64,000 nt of DNA from Sphingopyxis sp. MWB1 (GCF_000763945.1 NZ_JQFJ01000002.1:1787501-1851500); one strand, 5' to 3'. Shown: positions 1-8,158, numbered from the stretch's first letter. The notes: generated from the sequence alone by a model not told the origin. Made by a program: numbers and translations.

Positions 1-400
1 CGTCCGGTGAAAAGGCCTCTAAGCTGATCCCTGAGTCGGGTCAACAAGGATTTTGCAATTTTGTTTCATCGCCCCCTCATTTTCGCTCCCCCACCCCGCT
101 GAACAGCCCGGAAAATCGCGAAAAATTCATCGACAAAATCTTTTGAGATTTTTTGGCCGGGCCGCACTTCGCGACAGGCCATTATGCAAGCCAATGGGGA
201 AAAAGGGCGAATCTGCCCCAGAATCACGCCCGGGAATCGGAATCAGCAATTCGATTCCTCTCCAGAATCAGCGCAGCGACCGGGCCACACGCCAAAAAGA
301 ATCGTGAAAAAAGAGACGAGGCTGTCTTTTGGGGGGCGAATCCCCTCCGCAGCCGCTGGCGGAGAGGCGACGGCTGCGCGCCCGCCCTGTCCGCGCGGCG
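1..400. other. Gene-free left edge with AT-rich stretch and GANTC cluster
   Basis: I see no convincing gene here: the short open frames overlap one another and have no family features or good ribosome-binding sites. The CBS-domain gene to the right runs towards this stretch and ends at 401. Positions 121-160 are strikingly AT-rich (about 35% GC by hand count, against roughly 65% in nearby genes), with a weak AAAATC/GATTTT dyad near 136-153. The segment 209-342 is packed with GANTC sites and is listed separately. Whatever lies left of the window is unknown. Confidence 0.5.
209..342. promoter_or_regulatory. Cluster of eight GANTC (CcrM-type) sites
   Basis: GANTC occurs at 209, 221, 234, 240, 253, 265, 299 and 338, eight times in 134 bp. 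Two copies lie in the arms of an inverted repeat (GGAATCG 233-239, CGATTCC 252-258). At about 65% GC one site per roughly 300 bp is expected by chance. In alphaproteobacteria GANTC is the target of the cell-cycle methyltransferase CcrM, and dense sites can mark origins or cell-cycle promoters. The motif count is seen directly; the function is inferred. Confidence 0.45.
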
Positions 401-826
401 TCAGGAAGCGATATAGTCGCGCATTGCCGCTGCCTCGGCCTCGATCCGGTCGATCCGATATTTGACGAGATCACCGATGGAGATAAATCCGAGCAGCCGG
501 CCATCATCAACCACGGGCAGATGACGGATTCGCTTTTGGGTCATTTGCGACAAGGCCGCCATGACAGCCGTGTCGGGGGCGCAGGTCACCGGGGACTGGG
601 TCATCACATCGCCGAGCGGACGGTCGAGCGCCTCCGGCCCATAGGAGGACATGAGGCGCACCAGGTCGCGTTCGGAGAAAATGCCCACGATCTTGTCGTC
701 GTCGAGCACGGGCACCGCGCCGATACGATGCTGGGCCAGCAAGTCGATCACCGCGCGGACATTGTCGGCGGGCCGGGCCGAAATGACGGGGCCGCTCCGC
801 CCCTGAAGAATCGCCGCGATGGTCAT
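401..826 (-). CDS. Tandem CBS-domain protein
   Basis: A 141-residue soluble protein made almost wholly of two CBS motifs, which together form a Bateman module. The first covers about residues 9-65 (ending near IVGIFSERDLVR), the second about 75-130 (ending near LLGFISIGDLVKYRI). Both have the usual HxxxxLPVxD-like or AVPVLDDDK core. Such modules bind adenine nucleotides (AMP, ATP, SAM) and normally regulate a partner; stand-alone ones are common in alphaproteobacteria and their partner usually cannot be predicted. The gene is monocistronic here, and nothing nearby is an obvious partner. The fold is a confident call; the role is unknown. Confidence 0.85.
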   Translation of the reverse strand: MTIAAILQGRSGPVISARPADNVRAVIDLLAQHRIGAVPVLDDDKIVGIFSERDLVRLMSSYGPEALDRPLGDVMTQSPVTCAPDTAVMAALSQMTQKRIRHLPVVDDGRLLGFISIGDLVKYRIDRIEAEAAAMRDYIAS

Positions 827-1040
827 TGCCTGCTCTCCCTATGGCTTGATCCACTTTTGCCCAGACTATCACGAAACGGCGGCGAGAGGAAAAGCTCCTT
901 CTCTACGCGCGCGCGTGCGCGCGCAAGAGCGGGCGGTGGGGAGAGCAGCGGACAGGGAGAAAGACTGAAGACAGAAAGAGAGCAGAGTGGCCCGCCCTTC
1001 GCACTTGGGTTTGCGGCTTGCTTCGTCCATGGTGGCAGCC

Positions 1041-1349
1041 ATGGTCAAACACTCCCCGCTCGACAATCGCGACACCGCCCAAATCGCCTGGGCGCGTTAC
1101 CGCCGACTGATGCGGGGCATGGCGCTGGTATCGCTGGGCGCGGTCATCCTCGCATTGGGCTGGCTGCGCTTCACCATGGGTGAGGCGCTAACGGTGCATA
1201 TGATGATCGCGACGGCAGCGGGGGTGGGCCTGTCGGTGCTGCTGGGCGCGGCGCTGATGGGGCTGGTCTTTCTGTCGAGCGGCAGCGGCCACGACGAATC
1301 AATTGAAGACCCCTTTGAGGACGATCCGGAGATGAACCATGACCGATAA
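1041..1349 (+). CDS. Small two-TM membrane protein of unknown function
   Basis: About 102 residues if translation starts at MVKHSPLDN; in-frame ATGs at 987 and 1029 are alternatives. Two hydrophobic segments (around MALVSLGAVILALGWLRF and MMIATAAGVGLSVLLGAALMG) predict an inner-membrane protein with a short acidic C-terminal tail (ESIEDPFEDDPE). No family is recognised with certainty. The gene overlaps the downstream thioesterase by 11 nt, so the two are almost certainly cotranscribed and translationally coupled. Its role is unknown. Confidence 0.7.
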   Translation: MVKHSPLDNRDTAQIAWARYRRLMRGMALVSLGAVILALGWLRFTMGEALTVHMMIATAAGVGLSVLLGAALMGLVFLSSGSGHDESIEDPFEDDPEMNHDR

Positions 1350-1722
1350 GATTCGTGATCCGATTCTTCGCGTCGTGCCGCGACCGGCCGACATCAATGC
1401 CAATGGCCATATTTTCGGTGGCTGGGTGCTAAGCCAGATGGATATTGCCGGCGGGATCGTCGCCGCCGAGGTCGCGCAAGGCGCAGTCGCGACCGTCGCC
1501 ATCGAGTCGATGGAATTTATCGCGCCGATCCTGCTGCGCGATGTGATTTCGGTTTACGCCCATCTGGAGAAGCGCGGGCGCACATCCATGGGGATTCGCA
1601 TCGAGGTGGTCGCGACGCGCGATGGCGGCAAGACGCAGGAAAAGGTGACCGAAGGATTGTTCACCTTTGTCGCGCTGGACGAGAATCACCGGCCGCGCCC
1701 CTTGCCTGAACCCGCTGCCTAG
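1339..1722 (+). CDS. Acyl-CoA thioesterase, YciA/hotdog family
   Basis: A 127-residue single hotdog-domain protein. It matches the YciA type: the N-terminal motif PADINANGHIFGGWVLSQMDIAGG carries the conserved N-x-x-G-x-x-FGG-W pattern and the catalytic Asp, followed by the VTVAIESMEFIAPIL-like strand and a ...GRTSMGIRIEVVA strand pair. The family hydrolyses acyl-CoA to free acid and CoA in the cytoplasm, usually as a hexamer. Length is normal for the family. It starts inside the last codons of the preceding small membrane protein. Exact substrate cannot be told from sequence. Confidence 0.9.
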   Translation: MTDKIRDPILRVVPRPADINANGHIFGGWVLSQMDIAGGIVAAEVAQGAVATVAIESMEFIAPILLRDVISVYAHLEKRGRTSMGIRIEVVATRDGGKTQEKVTEGLFTFVALDENHRPRPLPEPAA

Positions 1723-1743
1723 GGCGAAAAGCCGGTCGCGGGA

Positions 1744-3321
1744 TCAGCGGCCGTCGATCCGTTCGCGCAATTCGGCTTCGATCTTGCCATGGGCGGGGAC
1801 GCGCAAGCCCCATACCCAGGCATTGCCGCGCCTCTCCCAATTGCGCGGCGCGCGGTGGATCCGCATCGACACCAGCATTTCGACATCGGCATCGACCGGA
1901 CGGGCGTTGGTAATCTCCACCTGCCAATGGCGATATTTCGTCCCGCCGCCGGGACGCTCGCGCAGCCGGTAGCGGACCGCAGGGCTGGCGCCGATATCAT
2001 AATCGACGCGCTCGCCCTTTGCCTTGTCGCCTATTTCGGCCTCGCCCAGCAACAGGCGCTGACCGCCAACCGTTTCGAAAACCGCCGCGCTGCCGCCCGG
2101 AAGCGGGAGGCCAAGGCCATCTTCCTCGCGATTCTGCATGCGAAGGCGGATGGTGGCCGCCAGCGGCGCATCGCCATTGTGGGCAGAGAGAGTGCCGACA
2201 TAGAGCGGCTCGACCGCCACCCCTTCCCTGGCGAGCAACGCTATCTGCTTTTGCCCCTGCGCTGCGACATCAACGCGGAACGGGATGCGGTAAAATTTAA
2301 GATCGCCGAGATCTTCCGCTGCCGGAGGCGGTGGAGGGGGCGGGGGCGCAGGTGGCGCGGGGGCTATGAAGCGACTGCCCGTCACGACAATATTTTCGCG
2401 CGCCATATCGGCCATGGCTTCGGGAGCGCCGCCCTCGACCGCGGGCAATTCCCACAAGGGATGGGTGCTGGTGATATCCATCGGCCAGCATTGGAGGTGC
2501 AGCGCCCCCGGCGTGCTGCGCGGCAGGGGCGGGCTATATTGTTTGTTGAGCCGCCCGGCGATGACATTGAGCTGCGCCTGGTCAAAGCTGGTCACCCCGC
2601 CATTGGCCAGGGTGATCCAGCCCTGAAGCGCGAGCGTTTCGCCATCGCTCGCGCGGTCGGCGACATAATGGGCGGCCCAGTCAAAGCCTTCGGCAAGATA
2701 GAGAAGCTGGACCGTCACGCTGCGCGGGGCGTCGCTTTCGACCAGCACCGACAGGGTGGGCTTGGCCGACAGATCGGCGGGCGCGCGGGGATAGATCATG
2801 CGTTCGGGAAGGCCCGAACAGCCGAGCGCTTCATAGCCCTGATCGGTTTCGAGCAGGACGCCGCCATTGGGTCCGGCCTGAATCACCGCTTCCTGTTCGC
2901 GTACCGCGCCGGTTTCGCGATTCGTCCGCTGCAAGGTGACGCGTCGTTTCAGATAAGCATCGACCAGCCCGGCGGGCGACAGGAGGCGCGCGTCGCGGTT
3001 TTTCTCGATCACGCCGTTTGGCAAGCCGCTGACCACGGCGGTTTCGGGAAGCAGGCCTTCGGCGACGCCTTCGAAGCGCAAGGTCGAAAGCCCGGCAGGA
3101 AGCGTGACGCGGCGCGTTTCGGTGATGAAGGCAAAGCCGCGCGGCCAGCGCGGATTGATTGCGCCGCTACCCCGCCCCGGCGCGCGATAGACGGTGACCG
3201 CCACATCCTCGATCCCCGAGGAGGTGATCACGGCCCCCGGCTGTGCTTGCTCCTGCGCTTGCGCAGGAAGAGCGAGTGCGGCCAGCAAGAGCGGAGCCAA
3301 AAGCGGTGCGACGGCCCGCAT
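1744..3321 (-). CDS. Exported DUF4139-domain protein (paralog 2)
   Basis: A 525-residue protein with a clear signal peptide (MRAVAPLLAPLLLAALALPAQA, cleavage after AQA). The body matches the DUF4139 family of mucoidy-inhibitor-A-like proteins: an N-terminal strand-rich part beginning VITSSGIEDVAVTVYR and a C-terminal part ending in a charged ELRERIDGR. A poly-proline linker (about residues 323-336) separates the halves. It follows its paralog at 3332-4756 by only 10 bp, so they form an operon and probably a local duplication. The family is envelope-associated, with no established biochemical function. Confidence 0.8.
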   Translation of the reverse strand: MRAVAPLLAPLLLAALALPAQAQEQAQPGAVITSSGIEDVAVTVYRAPGRGSGAINPRWPRGFAFITETRRVTLPAGLSTLRFEGVAEGLLPETAVVSGLPNGVIEKNRDARLLSPAGLVDAYLKRRVTLQRTNRETGAVREQEAVIQAGPNGGVLLETDQGYEALGCSGLPERMIYPRAPADLSAKPTLSVLVESDAPRSVTVQLLYLAEGFDWAAHYVADRASDGETLALQGWITLANGGVTSFDQAQLNVIAGRLNKQYSPPLPRSTPGALHLQCWPMDITSTHPLWELPAVEGGAPEAMADMARENIVVTGSRFIAPAPPAPPPPPPPPAAEDLGDLKFYRIPFRVDVAAQGQKQIALLAREGVAVEPLYVGTLSAHNGDAPLAATIRLRMQNREEDGLGLPLPGGSAAVFETVGGQRLLLGEAEIGDKAKGERVDYDIGASPAVRYRLRERPGGGTKYRHWQVEITNARPVDADVEMLVSMRIHRAPRNWERRGNAWVWGLRVPAHGKIEAELRERIDGR

Positions 3322-3331
3322 CCCCGCCCCC

Positions 3332-4756
3332 TTAATAACGTGTGTCGAAAGTGGCGGTCACATCGACTTTGCCATTGGCGGGCACGGGCACCTGCCATTC
3401 GATGCGGTCGGCGGAGACGCGATTGCCCTTCAGGCTTTCCTGCTCGACCCGCACATCGCCCCACAAACCGTCCTGCACCAGATGGACAGTCACCGGCTCG
3501 CTGCACGCATTGCTGAGCGTGTAGCGCATCGCCGTCTGCCAGCGCGCGGAGCCCTTGCGCGTGCGCGAAACCACCGTCGGCTGCACCTTTACATCAAATG
3601 CCTCGCCCGTGAGGAGGGACATGGCCGAGCCCATCGGCGTATGGTCGATGCGATTTTCGCCAATGAATTGCGGGTCGCCGCGCGCATCGCGCATATAGAC
3701 GCGGATCGTTCCGGCGGGGAGCTGGTCGCCGAGCCCACCCTGGCGCGAGGTAGAAAAGCGCAGCACGCTCGCCGCGCTGACCGGTTCGTCGCTGCTGGCC
3801 AGCCAGCGATTGACATATTCATAGGTGGAAGTCGCGGGCGCGCCCTTGATATCGAGAAAGCTGACCTGTTTCTGCTGGGCGTTGGCAATCGTCGTGCGCC
3901 GTTCGAGCGGATAGAGATAAAAGTCGCCAAGCCGTTCGCGATCGTTCGATTCGGTGCCCGCGCTGTCCATCACCGCCTCCATCCCGCCGCCCGGAAAGCG
4001 GACCGGCCGCGCGCCCGACCGCCGCCCGCCGCCATTGGGGTTGCCCGCGACGAGCAGGGTGCGGGCATTGTCGAAGGTCGTACCGGTACTGTTGGTCAGC
4101 GTCACCCAGCCCTGAATATCCATCGCCTGCTTCCCCGCATCGAAGAGGGCGACATAATCGGCGGTCCAGCCCAAATTGGGGGTGAGATAGGAAAGGCGCG
4201 CGGGGATGGTCCCGGCGCGCGCCGCATCGACGGTCACCGACAGGGTGGGACGCGCGCGCAAATTGGGCGGCAGCCGGTCGAACACCGCGCGCACCGGCAG
4301 GCCGTCGTCGCGCAGCACCTCGATCCGGTCGCCGATCTGGAGAACGATGCCACCATTGGCGGCGAGCACCTTGGCCCGCTCGGTGCGTTCGGCGCCCGTT
4401 GCGGGATTGGTGCGGACGAGCGTGATCACCTGCCCCACCGCCTTGTCCATCAGCTTGTCGGGGGTGAGCAGGTCGAAGTCGAAATTCTGTTCGATGATCG
4501 ACAGGCCTTCGCCCGCCAACGTCACCGTTTCGGGACGGATACGCGCCGACACATCGGGGAATTCGATGCGGTTACGCCCGCGCGTCACGCGAAGCTGGCG
4601 ATCATCCTGCACCAGCGACTGGCCATTATTGTAAATGGTAACCGCCACATCGCCCTGCGCATTGGGACCCGGCACGCTCGCCGCATCGCCTGACTGGGCC
4701 AAAGCCGGAGAGGCCGCCGCCGTAATCAGCAGGCCGCATGACATGGCAAAGCGCAT
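3332..4756 (-). CDS. Exported DUF4139-domain protein (paralog 1)
   Basis: A 474-residue secreted protein: signal peptide MRFAMSCGLLITAAASPALA, then a mature chain of the DUF4139 type (VAVTIYNNGQSLVQDDRQLRVTRG start, YVALFDAGKQAMDIQGWVTLTNSTGTTFDNA core, and VTATFDTRY end). It shares layout and several blocks with its downstream neighbour. The ATG lies directly after a strong hairpin and an oligo-T run, and its likely Shine-Dalgarno (GAGGGGAG) is the 3' arm of that hairpin, which suggests conditional expression. Function is unknown; a periplasmic or outer-membrane location is inferred. Confidence 0.8.
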   Translation of the reverse strand: MRFAMSCGLLITAAASPALAQSGDAASVPGPNAQGDVAVTIYNNGQSLVQDDRQLRVTRGRNRIEFPDVSARIRPETVTLAGEGLSIIEQNFDFDLLTPDKLMDKAVGQVITLVRTNPATGAERTERAKVLAANGGIVLQIGDRIEVLRDDGLPVRAVFDRLPPNLRARPTLSVTVDAARAGTIPARLSYLTPNLGWTADYVALFDAGKQAMDIQGWVTLTNSTGTTFDNARTLLVAGNPNGGGRRSGARPVRFPGGGMEAVMDSAGTESNDRERLGDFYLYPLERRTTIANAQQKQVSFLDIKGAPATSTYEYVNRWLASSDEPVSAASVLRFSTSRQGGLGDQLPAGTIRVYMRDARGDPQFIGENRIDHTPMGSAMSLLTGEAFDVKVQPTVVSRTRKGSARWQTAMRYTLSNACSEPVTVHLVQDGLWGDVRVEQESLKGNRVSADRIEWQVPVPANGKVDVTATFDTRY

Positions 4757-4787
4757 AAAAAACTCCCCTCGGCAAAACCGAGGGGAG
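4757..4787 (-). terminator. Terminator-like hairpin abutting the DUF4139 start codon
   Basis: On the minus strand a 10-bp perfect stem (arms CTCCCCTCGG and CCGAGGGGAG, loop TTTTG) is followed by TTTTTT and then at once by the ATG of the gene at 3332-4756. It has all the features of a Rho-independent terminator for the upstream DUF4167 gene, but its 3' arm also contains the only good ribosome-binding site for the next gene. It could therefore act as a terminator, an attenuator or a translational switch. Confidence 0.75.
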
Positions 4788-4839
4788 GCTATGGCATGGG
4801 ACAGCCAAAAACCACCCCGAATATCGATATTTGACGCGG

Positions 4840-5685
4840 TTATTCCGCCGCTTCCTCGACCCCGTCATCGCCGGCATCGCTGGCGGGCGCGGCAAGCGTA
4901 CGGCGGGTGCGGCGCGGCTTGGCGGCGGGCTTGGCTTCGGCCTCGCCGCTGTCCGCCTCGTCACGGCTTTCACTCCGCCCGATGGCGGGGGGCAGCGCGG
5001 CGCTGTCGATGCCCGAACTGCCGGTGTCGCTGTCCGCGGCCTCAGCGGCGCGGGTCCGGCGCGGACGCCGCGCACGCGGGGCAGGAGCGGCATCGTCGCC
5101 ATCCTCGTCTGCGGCCTTGCTGCTCCGCCGGCCCTTGCCTTCGCTGTCCTGATCAGCGCTTTCGCTATCACGATCCTGATCACGGTCGCGGCGAGCGCGG
5201 CCACGCGGCTGACGCGCCGGGCGATCCTCTTCGTCCTCACGGCGTCCGCGGCCCCGACGGCTGTCATCGTCGTTATCGCTGTCGCCGCGATCATTTTCAT
5301 TCTCGGTTTCGACGTCGCTGTCGTCCTGACCGTCGAAATCCTCAACCCCGCGCACTTCGCGCTGGCGGTCGTGCCCGCGATCATGACCGTTCTGTGCCTG
5401 CTTTTCTTCCTGACGCGCGCGAAAATCGCTGTGTACGCGGAAATAATGATCGGCGAATTGCAGATAATATTCGGTCTGGACCCGGTCGCCGGCAAGCTGC
5501 GCGTCGCGCGCCATATTCCGGTATTTCTCGATCATCTGGACCGCGTTGCCGCGTGCCCGGCTGTCGATGCGGTTCGCCTGATCGACGCCGCCGCGGCCGC
5601 CCGATTGCGAGCGGTTATTATTATTGCTGTTGTTACGACCGCGACGACGGCCGTTTTGCCGGTTGTTCATGTTCAACTGAGACAT
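4840..5685 (-). CDS. DUF4167-domain protein, likely RNA-binding
   Basis: A 281-residue protein. The conserved DUF4167 region is at the N-terminus (NNRQNGRRRGR start, then ARGNAVQMIEKYRNMARDAQ and TEYYLQFADHYFRVH, about residues 40-90). The remaining 190 residues are a low-complexity mix of Arg/Asp/Glu repeats and Ala/Pro stretches. The Arg- and Asn-rich start suggests nucleic-acid binding, and the family is restricted to alphaproteobacteria; no function is established. A second in-frame ATG at 5670 (MNNRQN) is an equally plausible start. It lies 265 bp downstream of prmC. Confidence 0.85.
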   Translation of the reverse strand: MSQLNMNNRQNGRRRGRNNSNNNNRSQSGGRGGVDQANRIDSRARGNAVQMIEKYRNMARDAQLAGDRVQTEYYLQFADHYFRVHSDFRARQEEKQAQNGHDRGHDRQREVRGVEDFDGQDDSDVETENENDRGDSDNDDDSRRGRGRREDEEDRPARQPRGRARRDRDQDRDSESADQDSEGKGRRSSKAADEDGDDAAPAPRARRPRRTRAAEAADSDTGSSGIDSAALPPAIGRSESRDEADSGEAEAKPAAKPRRTRRTLAAPASDAGDDGVEEAAE

Positions 5686-5756
5686 CCTGTCGAAAAGCTA
5701 ATTAAGCTATGGCAACCTCATTCATGCCGGACGCGCTGTTCATCCTGTTGCGCGTC

Positions 5757-5812
5757 GCGCCCGCGCTTCAAGCGCGGCCCTTGCCCTTATCGTTCGAGCG
5801 GGCGACAGCCCG
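5757..5812 (-). other. Two hairpins in the DUF4167 leader
   Basis: The spacer between prmC and the DUF4167 gene holds a perfect dyad (CCGCGCTT/AAGCGCGG, 5761-5777) and a small hairpin (CGGGC-GACA-GCCCG, 5799-5812). They lie about 75-130 nt upstream of the DUF4167 start on its transcribed strand. Neither is followed by an oligo-T run on the minus strand, so a terminator is not obvious; they may belong to a structured 5' leader. Confidence 0.3.
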
Positions 5813-5950
5813 ACGCGAACATATAAATGGGAAACAGACCCGCCGGACCAGTATCGATGCGTCCGCACCGCCAAAGGGACCCTGATCAGGCCTGTAAGCC
5901 GCCCCCTATCGTGCTTTGCGCGTGAAACCAAGCAATTTCTTACAAACAGC

Positions 5951-6787
5951 CTAGCGCCGCGTCAGACAAAGCGCCCGGTCGCGGCCGCCGAGGTCCTGGC
6001 GACAAGAGACCGAAAAGCCCGCCGATTCGGCAAGCCTTGTTACCGACATGGCCTGTGCCGCGCCAATTTCAAGGATAGCGGCCCCTCTTTCGGCCAAAAG
6101 AACAGGCAATGCAGGGATAATCCGCCGATAATCATCGAGACCGTCCTCCCCCGCAAACAGGGCGGCGGCGGGTTCATGGCGCGCCACCTGCGGCATCAAT
6201 GCTTCGTCCGCGCCAATATAGGGGGGATTGCACAAGATGAGGTCAAAGCGCTCTGTGATCCCCGCCGCCCAGTCGCCCTGACGGAAAGACGCGCGCGCAT
6301 CGAGCCCCAGCGCGGCGGCGTTGCGGCGTGCATAGTCGAGCGCGGCCTCGCTCGCGTCGATGCCAAGGCCGGTCGCCTGGGGCCATTCGCTGAGCGCGGC
6401 GAGCAGCAAGGTCCCGGGCCCGGTGCCAAGGTCGAGGATATGGCGCGGCCAGCCGGCGCGGCCCGCTCCGCGCGAAAAGGTGAGCGCGGCCTCGATCAAG
6501 GTTTCGCTGTCCGGGCGCGGGATAAGGACGCCGGGGCCGACCGCGAGGCGGATCGTCCAGAAATCGCGGTAGCCCAGAATATAAGCGACGGGTTCGTGCG
6601 CGAGCCGCCGCGCAACAAGCGCTTCGAAAGCGGCGGGAACGGTGAAACGCGCGGGGTCGAGCAAAAGCGACGCGCGTTCGGTGCCGAGCGCGTGTGCCAT
6701 CAGCAATTCGGCATCGAGGCGCGGCGTGTCGGAGACGTCGGCGAGGCGGGCGGCGGCGGCGCGGATGCTCCGCGCGACATCATCCAC
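5951..6787 (-). CDS. prmC: Release factor glutamine N5-methyltransferase PrmC (HemK)
   Basis: A 278-residue SAM-dependent enzyme that methylates the Gln of the GGQ loop of RF1 and RF2 in the cytoplasm. An N-terminal helical domain (about 1-80) is followed by a Rossmann methyltransferase domain with motif I ILDLGTGPGTLLLAAL and the diagnostic catalytic NPPY motif (CNPPYIGAD, about residue 190). Translation appears to start at a GTG. It lies downstream of its substrate gene prfA in the same orientation, a conserved pairing, although here separated by 202 bp filled with repeat elements. Confidence 0.95.
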   Translation of the reverse strand: MDDVARSIRAAAARLADVSDTPRLDAELLMAHALGTERASLLLDPARFTVPAAFEALVARRLAHEPVAYILGYRDFWTIRLAVGPGVLIPRPDSETLIEAALTFSRGAGRAGWPRHILDLGTGPGTLLLAALSEWPQATGLGIDASEAALDYARRNAAALGLDARASFRQGDWAAGITERFDLILCNPPYIGADEALMPQVARHEPAAALFAGEDGLDDYRRIIPALPVLLAERGAAILEIGAAQAMSVTRLAESAGFSVSCRQDLGGRDRALCLTRR

Positions 6788-6805
6788 GTGTGATTCCGTT
6801 CGTGC

Positions 6806-6867
6806 CGAGCGAGGTTGAGACGCCCATCAAATTTGCGCCACGCCGAGGGGCATCTCGACTTCGCTCG
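6806..6867. repeat. Imperfect inverted repeat (dispersed palindrome, family A)
   Basis: Two 20-nt arms at 6806-6825 and 6848-6867 match in reverse complement at 17 of 20 positions and enclose 22 nt. The arms contain the GAGCGAGGTTGAGA / TCTCGACTTCGCTC words seen in dispersed palindromic elements of this bacterial group. It sits between prfA and prmC. Whether it is mobile or only a transcript-processing structure is not visible from one copy. Confidence 0.55.
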
Positions 6868-6905
6868 ATGCAAACGGGGGACAGGGGGTGCAGGGGGCGA
6901 CTGGG

Positions 6906-6923
6906 CTCCCGCCTTCGCGGGAG
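6906..6923. repeat. Short hairpin element (family B)
   Basis: A perfect 7-bp stem, CTCCCGC and GCGGGAG, around the loop CTTC. This word is a familiar intergenic hairpin in sphingomonad genomes (recalled from general knowledge, not searched). It shares the 202-bp gap between prfA and prmC with the longer palindrome at 6806-6867. Confidence 0.45.
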
Positions 6924-6989
6924 GACACGACTATTTTCCGCACGAGATGGGCTTGTGCCGGACACCCCATATGGGCGGCCATCCTGGCC

Positions 6990-8060
6990 TTAGTCATCGC
7001 TCAGCCCGGCGAGGCGCTGGGCCTGGTCTTCGGCGATCAGCGCGTCGATCAGCTCGCCCATTTCGCCTTCCAATATTTCGGGCAGGCGGTGGAGGGTCAG
7101 GTTGATGCGGTGGTCGGTGACGCGCCCTTGCGGGAAATTATAGGTGCGAATGCGTTCGGAGCGGTCGCCCGATCCGACCATCGCCTTGCGCGCCGAGGCT
7201 TCGGCATTGTGGCGCTTGGTGCGTTCAAGGTCGAAGAGGCGCGAGCGCAGCACCTGCATCGCCTTGGCGCGATTCTTGTGCTGACTGCGCTCATCCTGCT
7301 GGATAACGACAAGCCCGGTCGGAATATGGGTGATGCGGATCGCGCTGTCGGTCGTGTTGACATGCTGCCCGCCCGCACCGCTCGCCCGGTAAATGTCGAT
7401 CTTGAGGTCATTGTCGTTGATCGCGACATCGACCTCTTCGGCCTCGGGCAGCACGGCGACGGTCGCGGCGCTCGTGTGGATGCGCCCGCCGCTTTCGGTG
7501 ACGGGGACGCGCTGGACGCGGTGGACGCCGCTTTCAAACTTCAGCTTGGCAAAGACGCCCTGCCCCTTCACCGAGGCGACGACTTCTTTATAACCGCCGA
7601 CCTCGGCCTCGTTGGCAGAGATGATTTCGACCTTCCACCCCTCAGTATCGGCAAAGCGGCTGTACATGCGGAGAAGATCGCCCGCGAACAGCGCCGCCTC
7701 GTCGCCGCCGGTGCCCGCGCGGATTTCGAGCATCGCGGCGCGTTCGTCGGCGACGTCCTTGGGCAAGAGCTTGATCGCAAGGTCATGCTCGGCGGCGGGC
7801 AGCGCCGCCTCGATCGCGGCCATTTCCTCTTCGGCCATCGCCTTCATTTCAGGGTCGGCGAGCATATCCCGGAGCGAGACCAGTTCGGCGCGCAACCGGG
7901 TGACTTCGCTCGCCGCCCTGGCGACGGGTTCCAGCTCGGCAAATTCCTTCGACGCGGCGACGAAATCGGCGGGCGCCATATCGCCCGTCGCCATCCGCGC
8001 CTGAAGCGCGGCATGGCGTTCGATGATGGCGTCGATCTGCTTTTCGGAGACGTGGGTCAT
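6990..8060 (-). CDS. prfA: Peptide chain release factor 1
   Basis: A 356-residue class I release factor that recognises UAA and UAG and triggers peptidyl-tRNA hydrolysis on the ribosome. The catalytic GGQ loop is clear ([16 protein letters not shown]), preceded by the conserved [18 protein letters not shown] block and followed by [14 protein letters not shown]. Length is standard. It follows hisS by 80 bp, a gap occupied by a palindromic repeat, and precedes prmC, which modifies its GGQ glutamine. Confidence 0.97.
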   Translation of the reverse strand: MTHVSEKQIDAIIERHAALQARMATGDMAPADFVAASKEFAELEPVARAASEVTRLRAELVSLRDMLADPEMKAMAEEEMAAIEAALPAAEHDLAIKLLPKDVADERAAMLEIRAGTGGDEAALFAGDLLRMYSRFADTEGWKVEIISANEAEVGGYKEVVASVKGQGVFAKLKFESGVHRVQRVPVTESGGRIHTSAATVAVLPEAEEVDVAINDNDLKIDIYRASGAGGQHVNTTDSAIRITHIPTGLVVIQQDERSQHKNRAKAMQVLRSRLFDLERTKRHNAEASARKAMVGSGDRSERIRTYNFPQGRVTDHRINLTLHRLPEILEGEMGELIDALIAEDQAQRLAGLSDD

Positions 8061-8083
8061 CTGCTCGCTGTCACTTCATTGCT

Positions 8084-8158
8084 TCGTCATCCCGGACCTG
8101 ATCCGGGATCCATGGCCGCCCGCATCGTCTGGACCCCGGATCAAGTCCGGGGTGACGA
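8084..8158. repeat. 75-bp palindromic repeat, copy 1 (family C)
   Basis: Two 28-nt near-perfect inverted arms (8084-8111, 8131-8158; core word CCCGGACYTGATCCGGG) surround a 19-nt loop. A second copy with the same arm and loop lengths is at 44664-44738. The right arm overlaps the end of hisS: its TGA stop (8141-8143) and last residues SSPRT are encoded inside the element. A REP-like dispersed repeat; as RNA it would form a very stable stem between hisS and prfA. Confidence 0.85.

Noticed and set aside
329..4693. Long plus-strand open frames at 329-1183, 1789-3516 and 3194-4693
   Set aside because: They are antisense to the CBS and DUF4139 genes, have Arg/Ala/His-rich composition with no family features, and are expected by chance in GC-rich DNA.
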